Origin: Asterella californica
Lineage: Eukaryota > Streptophyta > Marchantiopsida > Marchantiales > Aytoniaceae
Direction of reading: 5' to 3'
NCBI GenBank assembly: GCA_036924285.1
Contig: JAYKYS010000009.1
Span: 248,001 to 312,000, forward strand
Length of the DNA: 64,000 nucleotides
Shown: positions 46,813 through 58,516 of the stretch, piece after piece
Layout: every line of letters begins with the position of its first letter
How positions within the stretch are numbered: position 1 is the first letter of the stretch
The notes under the pieces: model-generated
What the model was told of the DNA's origin: nothing
Seen by the model: the letters and a program-made list of their open reading frames with translations, nothing else
Database searches by the model: none
Translations under genes and position numbers: made by a program

Positions 46813-49300
46813 GACCCAACGAATAGCAAACGGATGGAAAGACCCCATCAAGCTTTACAAGGGAAAGAACGACCCGAAGGGCCAAGCAACTAACATCCCG
46901 AAGGGAAGAACACCGGAGCTAAGCCTCGCTATCAGTAGCTCTAAAGTCGTCTATAGTCTCTATAATGTCAGACACAGATAGGTCAGTACTCCTGCATACA
47001 CCAGGTGCACATGAAGTAGCATCGCCTACTGCAATGCTCTCTTTGTCTAAAAAACATAGTGCAGAAAGAGAAAATGATACTCCCTAACGTCTCTCATCGT
47101 AAGCTCTGGCATCATCTCGAAGAAAAACGTTTGACTCCAAAGCTGTCGATCCGTATATCTCCAGGACTAAGAAGATGAAGCGATGTCTCACCTGCATACT
47201 CTTATACTTGGTCACTTTCGTTGCTGCCGTCACGCCTGCCGCTCATCTTGAGAGATGAGAGATCACCTATACTGTCATTGAGTCTCGTGTCTCGAAGAAA
47301 GACGTTAGACTCCAAAGCTATCGATCCGTATATCTCCAAGACTAAGAAAATGAAGCGATGTCTCACCTGCATACTCTTATACTTGGTCACTTTCGCTGCT
47401 GCCGTCACACCTGCAGCCCATCTTGAGAGATGAGTGATCATTTATGCCCTCATTGAGTCTCATGCGGATCCGTGACAACCACATCTGTCACTGAGATCTG
47501 ATCTTCTCTCTTCATGTACAAGTCAGCTCTCATTGATCCTCTCGTCTAAAGGACATACCAACACTCTCTCCACGTCATGTAACCGCTCTCTCGTGCTAAG
47601 ACAAACACGACGTCCTTGATGACATCGTGGGTAGCTATCTGCTCTCCACCGTGAGGACAACGAGCAAGATGTTGATCCGAGGTGTCGAGCGAGACACCGC
47701 ACTCGTAAGTGGACATTGTCGAAGCAACAGGCTGGACCAAGCCTAGACAGAACCTCATCGTTGTAGAGAAGATAGTCGGTGCGAGTCGGAACGCTCTAAT
47801 GCAAGCTCGAGCTATGAGTGAAGAGTATGCGCCCTTGTCTGAACAAGAGCAAAGTCGAGCTCTAGTATCTTGTGAGATGGAAGGATCCACTTAAGAGCGC
47901 ATGAAGAACCTACTGGCAGTGATGTCCCGTCAGAGAGGACTGTAGTCCATAGCTAGGATATCGAATCGAAGGTGTGTCTCATGTGTCTCAAGAGTCATAC
48001 TATATCTTGTCTCACGAAGACACATCTGTAGTGGATAAGAACCATCCTTCATCTCTATCACATAGCTCTCCATAATACGAGGACAACGATGTGACTGATA
48101 AGTTGTAAGAGAATCTCATCGATGACTATAGATCGAATCTCTCCACCATCCTTCGTCATGATCAAAAGTCTAGCTGCCCTCAGTACTTACACTATAGACT
48201 GAGGAATATGTCTCTGAGCTACTACTGCCGCTACTTAAAAAAGCTCCGTGAAACCACTAGAGGGGTCGTATGTCTGAAAACAATCCCATAGGTGCTCGTA
48301 GATCATTCTAGACATACCTCCAGAAGATAGACGTGAGACTGTACACAAGGCTTAAACAAACAAGGATCTATCGAGACATAATGACTCCTCAAGCTGATAG
48401 TCCTGAACCTCAAGTGATGAGGAGTTACTCGGTGGGAGGTGAAGAAAACACAACGAAGCGATTAGTCTCCTCAATATGACATGTCACGGACAAAGGATGC
48501 AATGCTCTAGCAGCTCTACTATATTCTTCAACATGATCTAACATCTTACAACGTCGTATGCGAACGGAAGATGAGACATCACGTGTAGAGACAGACTCAT
48601 TCTTATCTCGTATCGCACCTACTGTTCATCTTGTAAGGTCGTCCAGTCACCTGCACAAAATCTCCAAAGACGGGTCGACACCTCTCGATGTCCTCCTCTG
48701 TCACCTCGAATATAACGGAAGCACCAATAAAGAAGTAGGAGGAACAGTGACCACGTCACCTCGTCCTTGATGTTTCGTGCCAACACGTCGAGAGGTAGAC
48801 AGAATGTTTGTCTCACCTCGTCATGAAGAGCACGAGGTAGCCGATGAAACAAACGTGGACAAGAGAAACTCGCCTCGAACAATCTCAGAATAGTGTCGGA
48901 GTCGACTCTCAACCACTCCCACGACTCAGGAGAAATTCTAAAAAGAAGGACTAACAGAGCCATAATGATTGCACGTGTAGACCTCCACTCTCGATTAACT
49001 TGGACATCTCATGTGGTCCTATCATAACTCTTGTGCATTTTTCTCACATGAGATTTTATCTCTTGCGAGTTAAATAACTCATTGTACATCGGACATGGTG
49101 TGTCTCGAATCAAAAGAGACAATATCCAATCAAACAATACTCGTAATAAAAATATCTTTAAAAAAACGCTAAAAGGAAAAATCTTGATATGTAGAGATAA
49201 AAAACACACTAAATGTAGCAAGAAATCTCTCAAAAATCTGATCCGTACGGATGTGGATGCTTGATGAAACATCTTGGAGGGGAAAGAATCAACGGTGTCG
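46813..49300 (-). mobile_element. Degenerate LINE-type retrotransposon, minus strand
   Basis: Reading leftwards from about 49.3 kb, this matches the plus-strand copy at 60.0-62.1 kb, with interspersed stops and frameshifts in both. Matching blocks include GATTGCACGTGTAGACC (complement), the tract around MLARNIKDEVTW/NIKDEVAW and the segment ending GTTGTCACGGATCC. The 3' block at 46813-46955 matches the poly(A)-tailed fragment at 43.5 kb, which fixes the orientation. A conceptual product near 47546-47890 contains C-x-H-x-C residues (SLDTSDQHLARCPHGGE) as found near the C termini of some non-LTR retrotransposon proteins. Compared with the plus copy it is about 0.4 kb shorter where the reverse-transcriptase core should be. 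Confidence 0.6.
47116..47464. repeat. Two-unit tandem repeat, 175-bp period, inside the LINE
   Basis: Units start at CTCGAAGAAA (47116 and 47291) and share GATCCGTATATCTCCA, GAAGCGATGTCTCACCTGC and ATCTTGAGAGATGAG. The copies are well over 90% alike over most of their length, so this duplication is younger than most repeats in the window. Confidence 0.88.
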
Positions 49301-49775
49301 TGTTGCATGATAGTCTATACAGTGAAAGATGATAACAAAAGGGTCTCTTTTCCATTGTGTACGTAGTTTGTTAAGCTGGGTAGGTCCTAAGCTAGGACCA
49401 AGGTAGACAAGCTGCTCCCTAGCTTATATTATAAAGAATTACTAAGAAGTTATGAATGTACCAGGTGGAAGCTCTTATTGAATAAAGTAGTCATGTGTTT
49501 TCATTTATGAGAGATAAGATTATACATAGATGTTTGCGTCATTTCCAATTTAAGAAAGTGACAAAAGAGAAAACTTTGTTATTTTCTGCTGATGACTCGA
49601 ATTCATTATCTGATAACACCATCGTGTAAGGTTCTTGAGTAGTATAGTTATGGTTCTTTTGTTACTAGAAATGGATATGTATAGTGAAAGTGACACCTGA
49701 AAAGTCAACAAAGAAAATAAAAACAAGTTCTGTAAGCTTATGTACATGTTTATCTACTTTATTAAACAAAAACAG
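49300..49775. other. Short intergenic DNA
   Basis: Nothing is recognised. A pair of TCCTAAGCTAGGACC-type palindromic words sits near 49386-49400. Confidence 0.35.
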
Positions 49776-49852
49776 GAACCACCTCAGTAGAAGGGCCGCC
49801 TACCTAGGACGAAGAGATCCTTGAATCAAATCCTCCTGGTTCCTAATTCCTA
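49776..49852 (+). mobile_element. Degenerate tRNA-like head, possible second SINE family
   Basis: ACCTCAGTAGAAGGGC resembles an A-box and D-arm. ACCTAGGACGAAGAGATCC is laid out like an anticodon arm, and TTGAATCAAATCCTCC resembles a B-box and T-arm. No matching acceptor stem follows. Sequence to about 50000 could be the SINE body. It differs from the five-copy SINE family elsewhere in the window. Confidence 0.35.
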
Positions 49853-50486
49853 TCTCATCATGTTGACCTCCCGGAAGTGAGTATATGTTGGATGTGTGGT
49901 TACTTCTTGCACGTGTAGGGACTGAGGATTGATATCCTCTTTAAACATGGATTTCTTGGCCTAAGCCTCCGCATGCAATTGAGATTATGATCTCAGAGAT
50001 ATTTGATTCATCTGTGGGTGAGTTGTAAGCTTTGTGGGTTGAGAAATTTTATTAAGGATGAGGTCATCTTAGCTAACGGCCTGCTTGATAAGTAAGTGTA
50101 CGTATAAAGTCATAAAGACCATAGTAGCTAAGGGGTTGCTTAGCAAGGGGTTTTTTCTAGGTAAATCGACATACGGCTGGAGTTCAAGGGACATTCAAGA
50201 GAGTTGAAGAGATGATGTGCCCAGTAGAGAGAGGAGAATATTGTGATCGTTAAGGACATTGGTTGTAAAATTGGGGAGTGAATACAGTTTTCTGAGTCTT
50301 GGAAAGCTTATTTGCACAGATTTGAGTGTTTGATTGACCTTGGTGACTACAAGCGATTGTATTTGAGTTTTGAACATTGAAAACAGTTCGTTTTTCTTTA
50401 GATCATTCTCACTATCAGTCACACACAAGAAGTCCACTCTCTCTAGGAAAAACTCTCTCTATAACATCTGGTGCTTCCACTACGAG

Positions 50487-50735
50487 ACCTTAGGGTGATT
50501 GATTTGGAGAATTTGTTGGATTCAGTGAAAAAGATGGATCGTGAATGCCGTCGTTTAGGATGTAGCTGCTGCTCAAGGTATTCCTGTTCAAGGGACTCTT
50601 GGTCAAGATGACGTTGCTTCTCAAAGAGTACCTACTGCAGTTCCAATGACAAATGCACAACATGTTGTTGATACAACTCAAATTCTTCAAGCGTTGGTTG
50701 TTTTGATTCAGCAGCAACTTGCAGTTACAGAGTTT
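50487..50735 (+). pseudogene. LTR-retrotransposon gag N-terminal remnant
   Basis: After ATAACATCTGGTGCTTCCAC (50461-50480), which is laid out like an LTR end plus primer-binding site, a frame opens with VIDLENLLDSVKKMD. It shifts near 50567 into a Gln-rich stretch ending ILQALVVLIQQQLAV. Helical, glutamine-rich beginnings of this kind are usual in plant Ty3-type gag proteins. The remnant stops at a palindrome at 50725-50770. The upstream LTR limits were not established. Confidence 0.4.
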
Positions 50736-50770
50736 TATGTTTCAAAAACTTGAAACATAAAACTCTGTAA
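50725..50770. repeat. Perfect 20-bp hairpin at the gag breakpoint
   Basis: TTACAGAGTTTTATGTTTCA, a six-base loop (AAAACT) and the exact complement follow one another. The left arm is the last part of the gag-like frame, so the right arm looks like an inverted copy made when the element was broken. Confidence 0.9.
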
Positions 50771-50918
50771 TCCAAAAATTCTAAAAATATTTAATACTCA
50801 CTCATTTCTTCAAAAAATATATCAATTCTAGATAAAAAAACAAAAAATAAAAACAAACAAAATTGACTAAAAACACTCGAGTAACCCACCTCAACACACT
50901 CCCCTTTCTCAAAAAAAA

Positions 50919-51053
50919 CACTCTTTGCTTTCTCTCTCCTCCCTCTCCCTTTTCCTCAAAAAAACACTCTTTGCTTTCTCTCTCCTCCCCCTCTCATTTT
51001 CTCAAAAAACACTCTTTGCCTTCCCTCTCCTCCCTCTCCCGCACTCCGCCTCC
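50919..51053. repeat. Minisatellite, three units of 45 bp
   Basis: ACACTCTTTGC recurs at 50919, 50964 and 51009, each followed by a pyrimidine-rich CTCTCCTCCCTCTC tract and a run of A residues. Frames through the array follow the repeat. Confidence 0.88.
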
Positions 51054-51059
51054 GTTTCT

Positions 51060-53011
51060 CTCTCGCACGCATCCATACAGCTAGGGAACTTTCCCACATA
51101 TAATATTTATAAGAGTCATTAATTTAAAAGATTTCCTAAAAGCTACCGTGCTTCTCTATGTTAAAGATGCCAACAAAACAATCTCTAACCCAAAATCGAA
51201 CCGTTCGAGTACCAGTTTATCAAGAATCTAATTCTTTGTATCAAACTCATGCTCGATTTAAGAACTGCGAATTGAGATCGATTTAAGGACTGCGGTACAA
51301 AATTTAAAAGCACAAGTAGTATCATTACAAGTGCCCGGGATGACCCAGATGACCTTATTTTGCAAGTTTCCTTTCAGATAACTGAGAACTTTAACCGTTA
51401 TGCACAAAATACTTTTCGTGACTACATATTCATTCACCAACTTCAAGACTTATGATTCATCTCGAAACAAACCACTGAGTAATCACATAGTACTGATATA
51501 AAAATGTTAAGATGACATGTTACATATGTAACATACAGAGATAACGAGGTCCATTTCGCTAGACGGGTGGATGAACTAGGTTTAGAAATAAGCGGGGGAG
51601 TCCACATTACCCCCTCCGAATTGGCTACTTGTTCTGCACTCTGAAAAGGAAAAGAGGACAACGAGCTCTCGCGAGTCACGGGATGGGACTACTCTTTTCT
51701 CCGTTCTGTCTCCAGCTTCTATCAAGTGAGCATTCATCCCAGACACTGAAAGCACCCGGCCTCGTGAGTTCCAAGATAAGAGACTGTACACAAATCTAGA
51801 CGAATGCATTCTTGCCAGACAGTCGTGAGTTCCACGTGCTAGAAACACGGTCTTTCCACCAACCGGTAACATGTATCGTATCTTGCAGTGGATACTAAGA
51901 CGGGTTCCAACAACAACAACGTGAAATCAAGCCAAATCATACACTAGACATAAGTGCGAGAATCACTTAAGAAACGTTTTGCCGCAAGCGGAGAAAAAGA
52001 CCTAACAACACTCCAGAGCAGATTCAAAGAATCAAAAACCGATGAACTTTATTGATGGCTATAACAAGAAACAACTCTATGGCGTACAGAAGATGGTCTG
52101 GAAAACAGGACACTGCGAGATCTTGTATCAGTGGCCGAGAGAGGACCCCGTTCACTACGAGGTTCAGGAGCGCTAAGCGAATTACATCAGAGACAGTTGG
52201 CGTCATGCTTGGTGCTAGAAAAGTGAAACTAGAGTCCGGAAACCGGCAGACTGCAGTGAAGGAAGCCTCATTGTACTCCAAGTTGCCCTCCTGAGACTAT
52301 CAATAGTCTCAAGCTTCATTGTCGAGCCACAAATTCGCTCATTGGCATGGATACAGGGTGGTAGACACGCCTGATACATATAGCGTGCAACAAGAACTCG
52401 AGCATCATCAGAAACTCCCAATGGTCTTACCTTCAGCCCGCAACATATCTCCTGCTTCTCCAAACACTGCACAAGAACCTAACTATACTTCCTTCAAATA
52501 CCTAGCAGTTTCCGGCCAACGGGCGGCTTAAGTGGAGATCAGTAAGTGATCAGCTTGAAGTTAGAACGACCCCACGAGTAATCATCATTCATCCCTTGAG
52601 AAACACAGCACATATAATTCGTACATAGGCAACAAGATGAGAAGAAAACCCACTAACACTGAACAGTAGGCAGACAGATTCTGCACCGCATAGGGAAAGA
52701 TATCTGCCAGTATGAGCCCACATCAGAGTACCATGAGGACAACCCTGTTCAAGCTTCATGAACTCGAACAGAGAGACAATCCTCCACTTCTCAACTCTGA
52801 CAATACGTTACTTACTGGTAAAATAACCGTTAGGCTGGTGCATCAGAGTGAAAAGAGTTAGTAGACCATGTCGTAGAAGAGAGAAGAAAATGGAAGGAAA
52901 GACGTAGTACACAAGATCATCACATCGCCCGCTGATAACCTAACAGCATACAAGACGTTTGAACTTACGACTATTTGTGAGCACGATGGTATATGGAAAA
53001 ATCTTGCGACT
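51060..53011. other. Region 3' of the Hikeshi-like gene
   Basis: Frames here overlap on both strands and lack recognisable domains. On the minus strand a good acceptor (TTCTTGTGCAG, about 52470) and a donor (GAAGGTAAG, about 52432) bracket about 36 bp, so spliced non-coding or 3' UTR exons of the Hikeshi-like transcript are possible. No coding feature can be supported. Confidence 0.3.
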
Positions 53012-53716
53012 TTACAGAGTAAATCTATTGAGATATTCAGGGTCTAGCTTAGCTTTATCTTGGAACTTCTTGAACCACCGATTCAAAATGTCCATAGGGA
53101 CAACAAGTTTATCTCCTTCGACGGTGCAGAATGATTGCATGAAATTGAAAAGGTTTTCACCTACCTTCATTGCTAACTCCTCCACACGCTTTTGCTGACC
53201 TAAATTTAGGAGGGGCAAACTTCCTAAGTCTTCGACAGAAACACCTATCTGTGCGGTCAGCGGAGCAGAGCCAGGGGGCATCAATAGCATTTGACTCGGA
53301 TTAGATGGCCACAGAAGAGGAATGACAGCAGAAGGGCATGCATTGTGCACTGCCCCTCTGTACTCAAAGGATGAGCCCGGACTTTGTACATACACCGCCA
53401 AAGCTTTATCGGCGGGCAGCATCTGATCGTTCAAGAGAAACAGGCACATATCCTTCACTTGGTCGTAAGCCTCACCTGCAAAAGTCCTTCATTTCCTACT
53501 CAGTATAATTGTACTTCTGACTAGGGTTGCACGACGCACTAATAGCCCTAAACTCCCACAGCACAACGTATACTCAGCCTGACTTGCACCATACAATCAA
53601 ACACATTACATACCTACAAAATAATTCATATCGAGGAGCCATCTGTGGTCATCCACTTGCGCAAACGTGGACACTGCCAGAGGAAAGCTCCGGTTGGGGA
53701 AAAGTACTCCGAACAT
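53012..53716 (-). CDS. Hikeshi-like HSP70 nuclear import carrier, two exons
   Basis: Minus-strand exons 53716-53614 and 53475-53012 join across a 138-bp GT-AG intron in phase 1 to give 188 residues. Hikeshi-family proteins carry HSP70 through nuclear pores during heat stress, by binding both HSP70 and FG nucleoporins; plant homologues are linked to thermotolerance. Exon 1 opens MFGVLFPNRSFPLAV, the conserved family start. Exon 2 continues GEAYDQVKDMCLFLLND and carries the signature AQIGVSVEDLGSL near residues 125-137, then VGENLFNFMQSF and the C-terminal IL-RWFKKFQDKAK helix. The length matches the family (about 190-200 residues), and no disruption is seen. It stands alone, with no coding neighbour within several kilobases. 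Confidence 0.93.
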
Positions 53717-55370
53717 GATGCCGGTAGTAAGTCAGCCTTCAGTTCTTATAGTAGTGACTCTTCAGCATTCTCCCGACGCAGCTCCTCCGCCAGCTAACTC
53801 CTGAAGTCCAAAGCGCCCAGACATTGAGTCCACAGCACTATGCTAAGACTGATGACTTTTGGAGAGGTTCTAGCCAGGTGCGTAACTTCTAGCTACAGAA
53901 TCTGTCTTTGTCGAATCTTCAGAGCTACATTCACCATTTTGACATTTTCTCTTACTTCGTGTGATACACGTGCCTGTAGATCCTACTTCAACTTTGGCCA
54001 AAGAGACTTCTAGAGCCAACTTCCAGAGCTAACTATTACCACACACTTCGACCAAAACGAACTAAACAATGAGGCACATAATCTGTATGCGGGAGAGCTA
54101 GAGAGGGACATTGGCTGACACCGTCTGAATCAGCACAGTTGTTCGCAATTTACTTGACCACTGACTTCCTCTGCTGCTGAGAACCTCGACACCTCAACAC
54201 TGACCAAGAATGTTGTTAGTTCCACAGTTCAGCATTTTCTCAGCTTCCATGAGATCGTGGAAGGACAGATTGAAGTTCTCCCAAATACTTATCCTTGTTC
54301 ACGACGACCCTACCAGACGGATAGTTGGCAGTGTTGCGTGAAAGTAACTTAATAACCACCATGACGAAAGCACCTAGAGCAAACTGGCACCACTCTCACA
54401 AAAAGCTAGCGTATCAAATATTGTCACAAAAACTGCCACCAGCTCCCAGAAACTGAAATGTCATACAATAAATCAAGCCTGCTATTTGCATGTGGCAATT
54501 CTCGCACATGCATATACGAATACACCAAGAAAAGTCTACACGAAACCCCTTAACTGTCCAATGACTACGTCAATGTGGCACTATCACAATCAGACTCCAC
54601 CAATCGAAGTTAACGTCCGCTCTGACCTTCACTGCTTCAGCCGCGTGCAAAATTCAGAAACTATGGTACAATTACTGAAGGACGAAGAGAAAAACCCTAA
54701 CCTTGCAAATCGGTAGTTCGTCTCCAGAGAAACGCGCCTCCAGATACCCTTGCGATTCTCCACCAAACAGTCGATATGAAAACTGGTCCGATCAGTCTAC
54801 CGCAAACTTCAAGAAGAGGAGTCAGCAGCTAATCGACTCCAAAACCCGCGAGTAGCAGCGTGCAGAACGAGAAAGAAGAAACACTCCCTTCACTCCCACA
54901 ATCATCGCCGGTTCCTCAACCTCACGGACCAGAAAGAAGAGGCGGACCAGCATAAACCGGCTCTCCTCTCAATCCGCACTCGTAACATACAGCGATCAAT
55001 CAAAAGTATCGGTCAACCAGCGTCCTCGACAAAACAAATAACTTCGCAACCTCGACACGCTCGAGTCCTCGATGCCAAGGTGTCCAATTTCAGCTGTCAG
55101 CTGTCGGTTCGATTTCAGCCTGCCTGTGCTTATAAACTGTCAGTGGAATGGAGGATCCCTGCGAGGAACAGGATACGGAGGATACTAGAAACAGCGTTGA
55201 TATGTTCTGGACTAATCTTTCAAAAGACCGATGAATCCGGAATTATCTCGCTCTACACTCGGAATCGGACGGTGCTTACTTACTGCTCTTGTCCCACGCT
55301 TCAACTTCCACTCCTTCCCCTAATACTGTCCGAAAAAAATTCTACATTATATACAATTTAAAGAAATATG
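53717..55370. other. Upstream region of the Hikeshi-like gene
   Basis: This should contain the promoter and 5' UTR. The frames at 54486-54716 and 55080-55361 have no family features. No heat-shock element array (repeated GAANNTTC) was obvious by eye. Confidence 0.35.
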
Positions 55371-58220
55371 GACGATAAAGAAGTTTGAATGTTGTCAAAT
55401 TAGAGGGGACTTGAGAGCAAGACGCAGTTTAGAATGGAATGAGTTTTCATATTAAATACCGCAGAGCTTCGAGATTTCACTTGATTGAATGGATAAATCT
55501 GGAAGAATCTAATATAGAAAGAAAAAGAAAAAGATATATATATATACATTGCGAGAAGGTGGTTAGGTGATTATCCATGCCTAAAAAGAAAAAGCAGAAT
55601 ATATAATATATTGTATTCTCGCGTTGAAAAGAAAATGATTTCATCTAAAATCTCAACACATATTGTGTAAGACTTTTGCTTCCGCTGATGTTATATTCAA
55701 CAAGATGATAAACAACGATTTTCTCAGTGACAGTTTATCTTCATTGATTTGGGATCATCTTTCTTGTCTCTTGGTCACATTTTTCTCTGAGTTTCATAAA
55801 TGATCAATTCATTCATATCTGAATAAACTATAAAAAAAACTGCTCTTTTGATGGGAGATCAATGGCAACATTTGCAACATTTGAAAATTCTTCAAATGAC
55901 GAATTTATCGAGTACAGAAATTGCGACTTGCTATTTCTTTATGTGAAAGTAGTACAGAAGATGATGTGATCAAATAGCATTCTCCACTTCTTCTCTAACA
56001 AACATTGAACTATTTTACTTACTTGTTACCTTTACAGTTTTTCTAGCTTTCGATAAGTTGCACGTTACGTTGTACTCTGTGAACAAGTACAACGTAATTC
56101 TAACTTATTTATTATTTATTATTTATTTACTTTTAACTTGTTTTTAGGCTCGTTCCTTGTGAGGCTCTCTTCCTTGCAGCCGTGTGCTGTTACCATTGCA
56201 CAAGGTGAGATCCACTTGCTGGAAGTGAAGGGTTTTTAGGTTTAACTCTTAACTTTTACACCTCATAAAAGTATGGAGTCAAAGTTTAAAAAATGTATTC
56301 ATCAACGGTTGAAAGAGAAAATGTCATAATTTCTTAATGGTTAATTTTGTATAGAACCATAGTTCATTTTGGGTCGTCTTTGTTAGTGAGTACTACGATC
56401 TTTTGATTAATTGTCTTTAATTTTCTTGTATCTGAAATTACTGTGAGCAGTAGATTTCTCTACTGCAAAAACAAACAGAAGAAACTAGTGAAAATTGAAA
56501 AAAAACAAAAAAAACACATACATAAAGTCCTGGCCGAAGTAGTAACTCCCTCTCGACGGTAAAGAATCCAGTTCGAAAGTACGTGTCATATTTACTGCTA
56601 GTGGACTAACGATTAAGGCGCACAACTGGAAATTTTCTGATATTCCTTGGTTCGGTAAAGACGGGCGGCTATAAGAGGTTTCTTTTTCCAGTAAATAAAG
56701 CCAGGCAAAAATCTACGAATGATAATCGATTTTAGACGGTATTTTTCTTAAATAGTTTAAAAGCACAAGTGCACACATGTAATGCACATTTCGATGACCT
56801 GGACGATGACATGTCTTGCAAACAACAGACTGCTTCCTTTGCCCAACGAAAACTGAAACAAGTTGCTACGTTTTCAATTGAAGTGAAGTGCTATGCATTT
56901 GAGATATATCCAGTCTAAACTCTTCCTTTAATTGATTGAATAATATACTCAAAAGAAAAATATATTTATTTTTTATAGGATTTACAATCGAGGCATAGCT
57001 ATAAATAATCTTTCCAAGGGAAAATTCGAATTAGTTTAGATGTGCAGTCAACTATACTAGATGAATTCACAGTTCAAGTGAAGATATGCTTCGGTGTAGG
57101 TATAAAAGTGAAGACAAATATACTAATTTTCCTTCTGCTTTAAGTTAGGGAAAAGAAATCATTTTGTTTCCAAGATTATCAAAATTTTATTAAATATTTT
57201 TCAACTAATGTCGAATATTTAATTATGAAGTTAATCATATATTCTAAAGCTACTATGGAAAAGCTACGATTTAAATCTAAAATTTATTTAATTTATTTAA
57301 TTTATTTATTGTAGATAAATATATCAACAAAAATAAAATATAATATAATTGTTCAAACTTTTTGTCCTCAGATAGCTCATCTGCAGAATGAAAACATCCA
57401 ATTTACAAGGCATATAACAGAGCAGATGAGCTTTATAACGGAAGTATCTGTAAATAGAAAGGACAAAAGAAATCGATCATCTCTTTCGCCTTTTGTCTCC
57501 TTCCTATTTCAGCAGATCTACGGTTAACAATGCAACAAGCTTCACATATAAATATGTATCATTGTCTCGTTGGGGAAGAGCATGCCCATCGAGGACAGTA
57601 AATGCTCCAGCATAGCGAACGTTATAGATAAAACCATTTATTAATGGAGTTGAAGGTATTTTCTACATAATATATTTGGACGATTTACTGTTTGGACTCA
57701 ACATCACGCTATGCAAAGGAAAAAAGAACATATGGAATATTTCGTCCCTTGTGTGTGAACGCATCTCCAGCGGAACGTCTGCTTCATAATTTAACTATAT
57801 TTGGAGCAGAGTCCTTCTAGTGAAAGTATGTAAATTACACCCTCGTCTCGGGTGCAAATATTTTTATTTTGCTGATAACACTTGCGAATTGATAGATAAT
57901 ACTCTTACTTTTTAAAATTGAAATTGTAGATATCATATTTTAAAAACAAAAATGAGTATTCTCAAAAATATGATTTGTTATCAAAAGTTTTTATTTTATT
58001 TTAAAAATTATTTTAAAACTAAAATAGTGTATATTGTTTTTTTGTTTGGACCAGAAGCTTCATTAACAATTTGTTGCTATTGAAATCTTTATTTTGAGTT
58101 TTGTTTACAGTGTCCCCTACTGATTCCTATGGGCTTGGGCGTATAGTACTATTACATGAACTTTACTTATTTACAACTCTAATAACATACATACACTATA
58201 TAAATGATAAATGATAAACA
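55371..58220. other. AT-rich intergenic DNA
   Basis: No gene is supported. A short TA microsatellite lies near 55534. A weak inverted arrangement (TTTTTGTCC and AGCTCATCTGC near 57360 against GCAGATGAGCT and GGACAAAAG near 57422-57470) may be a small degenerate TIR element. Confidence 0.4.
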
Positions 58221-58516
58221 TTTTTACCTGTCCATTGAGATCTTCGTGGACCATGGGACTGTCCATGTGAGTCCACCACAATATAAATGATAAATGATAA
58301 ACGTTTTTACTTGTCCATTGAGATCTTCGTGGACCATGGGACTGTCCATGTGAGTCCACCACAGCGGAACTCAGACCAGAAGCTTCATTAACAATTGTTG
58401 CGGATGCACCTCCAACTGTACCCGCAAAGAATTGAACTTACAATCTTCTTCTTAGAGGACAGTAGGCTAAACCACTTGAGACACTGATCTTAGGTGTCCC
58501 AAGTGATTTAGCCTAC
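58221..58516 (-). mobile_element. tRNA-derived SINE, copy 5, with duplicated tail
   Basis: On the minus strand, the 5' hairpin and A-box lie at 58465-58516 (GGCTAAACCACTTGAGACA paired with TGTCCCAAGTGATTTAGCC). Then come the B-box-like AAGTTCAATTC and the body AGTTGGAGGTGCATCCGC and TTAATGAAGCTTCTGGTC. The tail unit containing CCATGGTCCACGAAGATC is tandemly duplicated with an 83-bp period (anchors at 58229 and 58312). Confidence 0.78.

Noticed and set aside
46437..46814. A 125-residue frame as a gene
   Set aside because: It is AT-driven and spans an 81-bp tandem repeat, giving a repeated peptide without domain features.
51443..52531. Protein-coding genes in overlapping frames
   Set aside because: Frames lie on both strands with no domain, start context or splice path giving a coherent protein.
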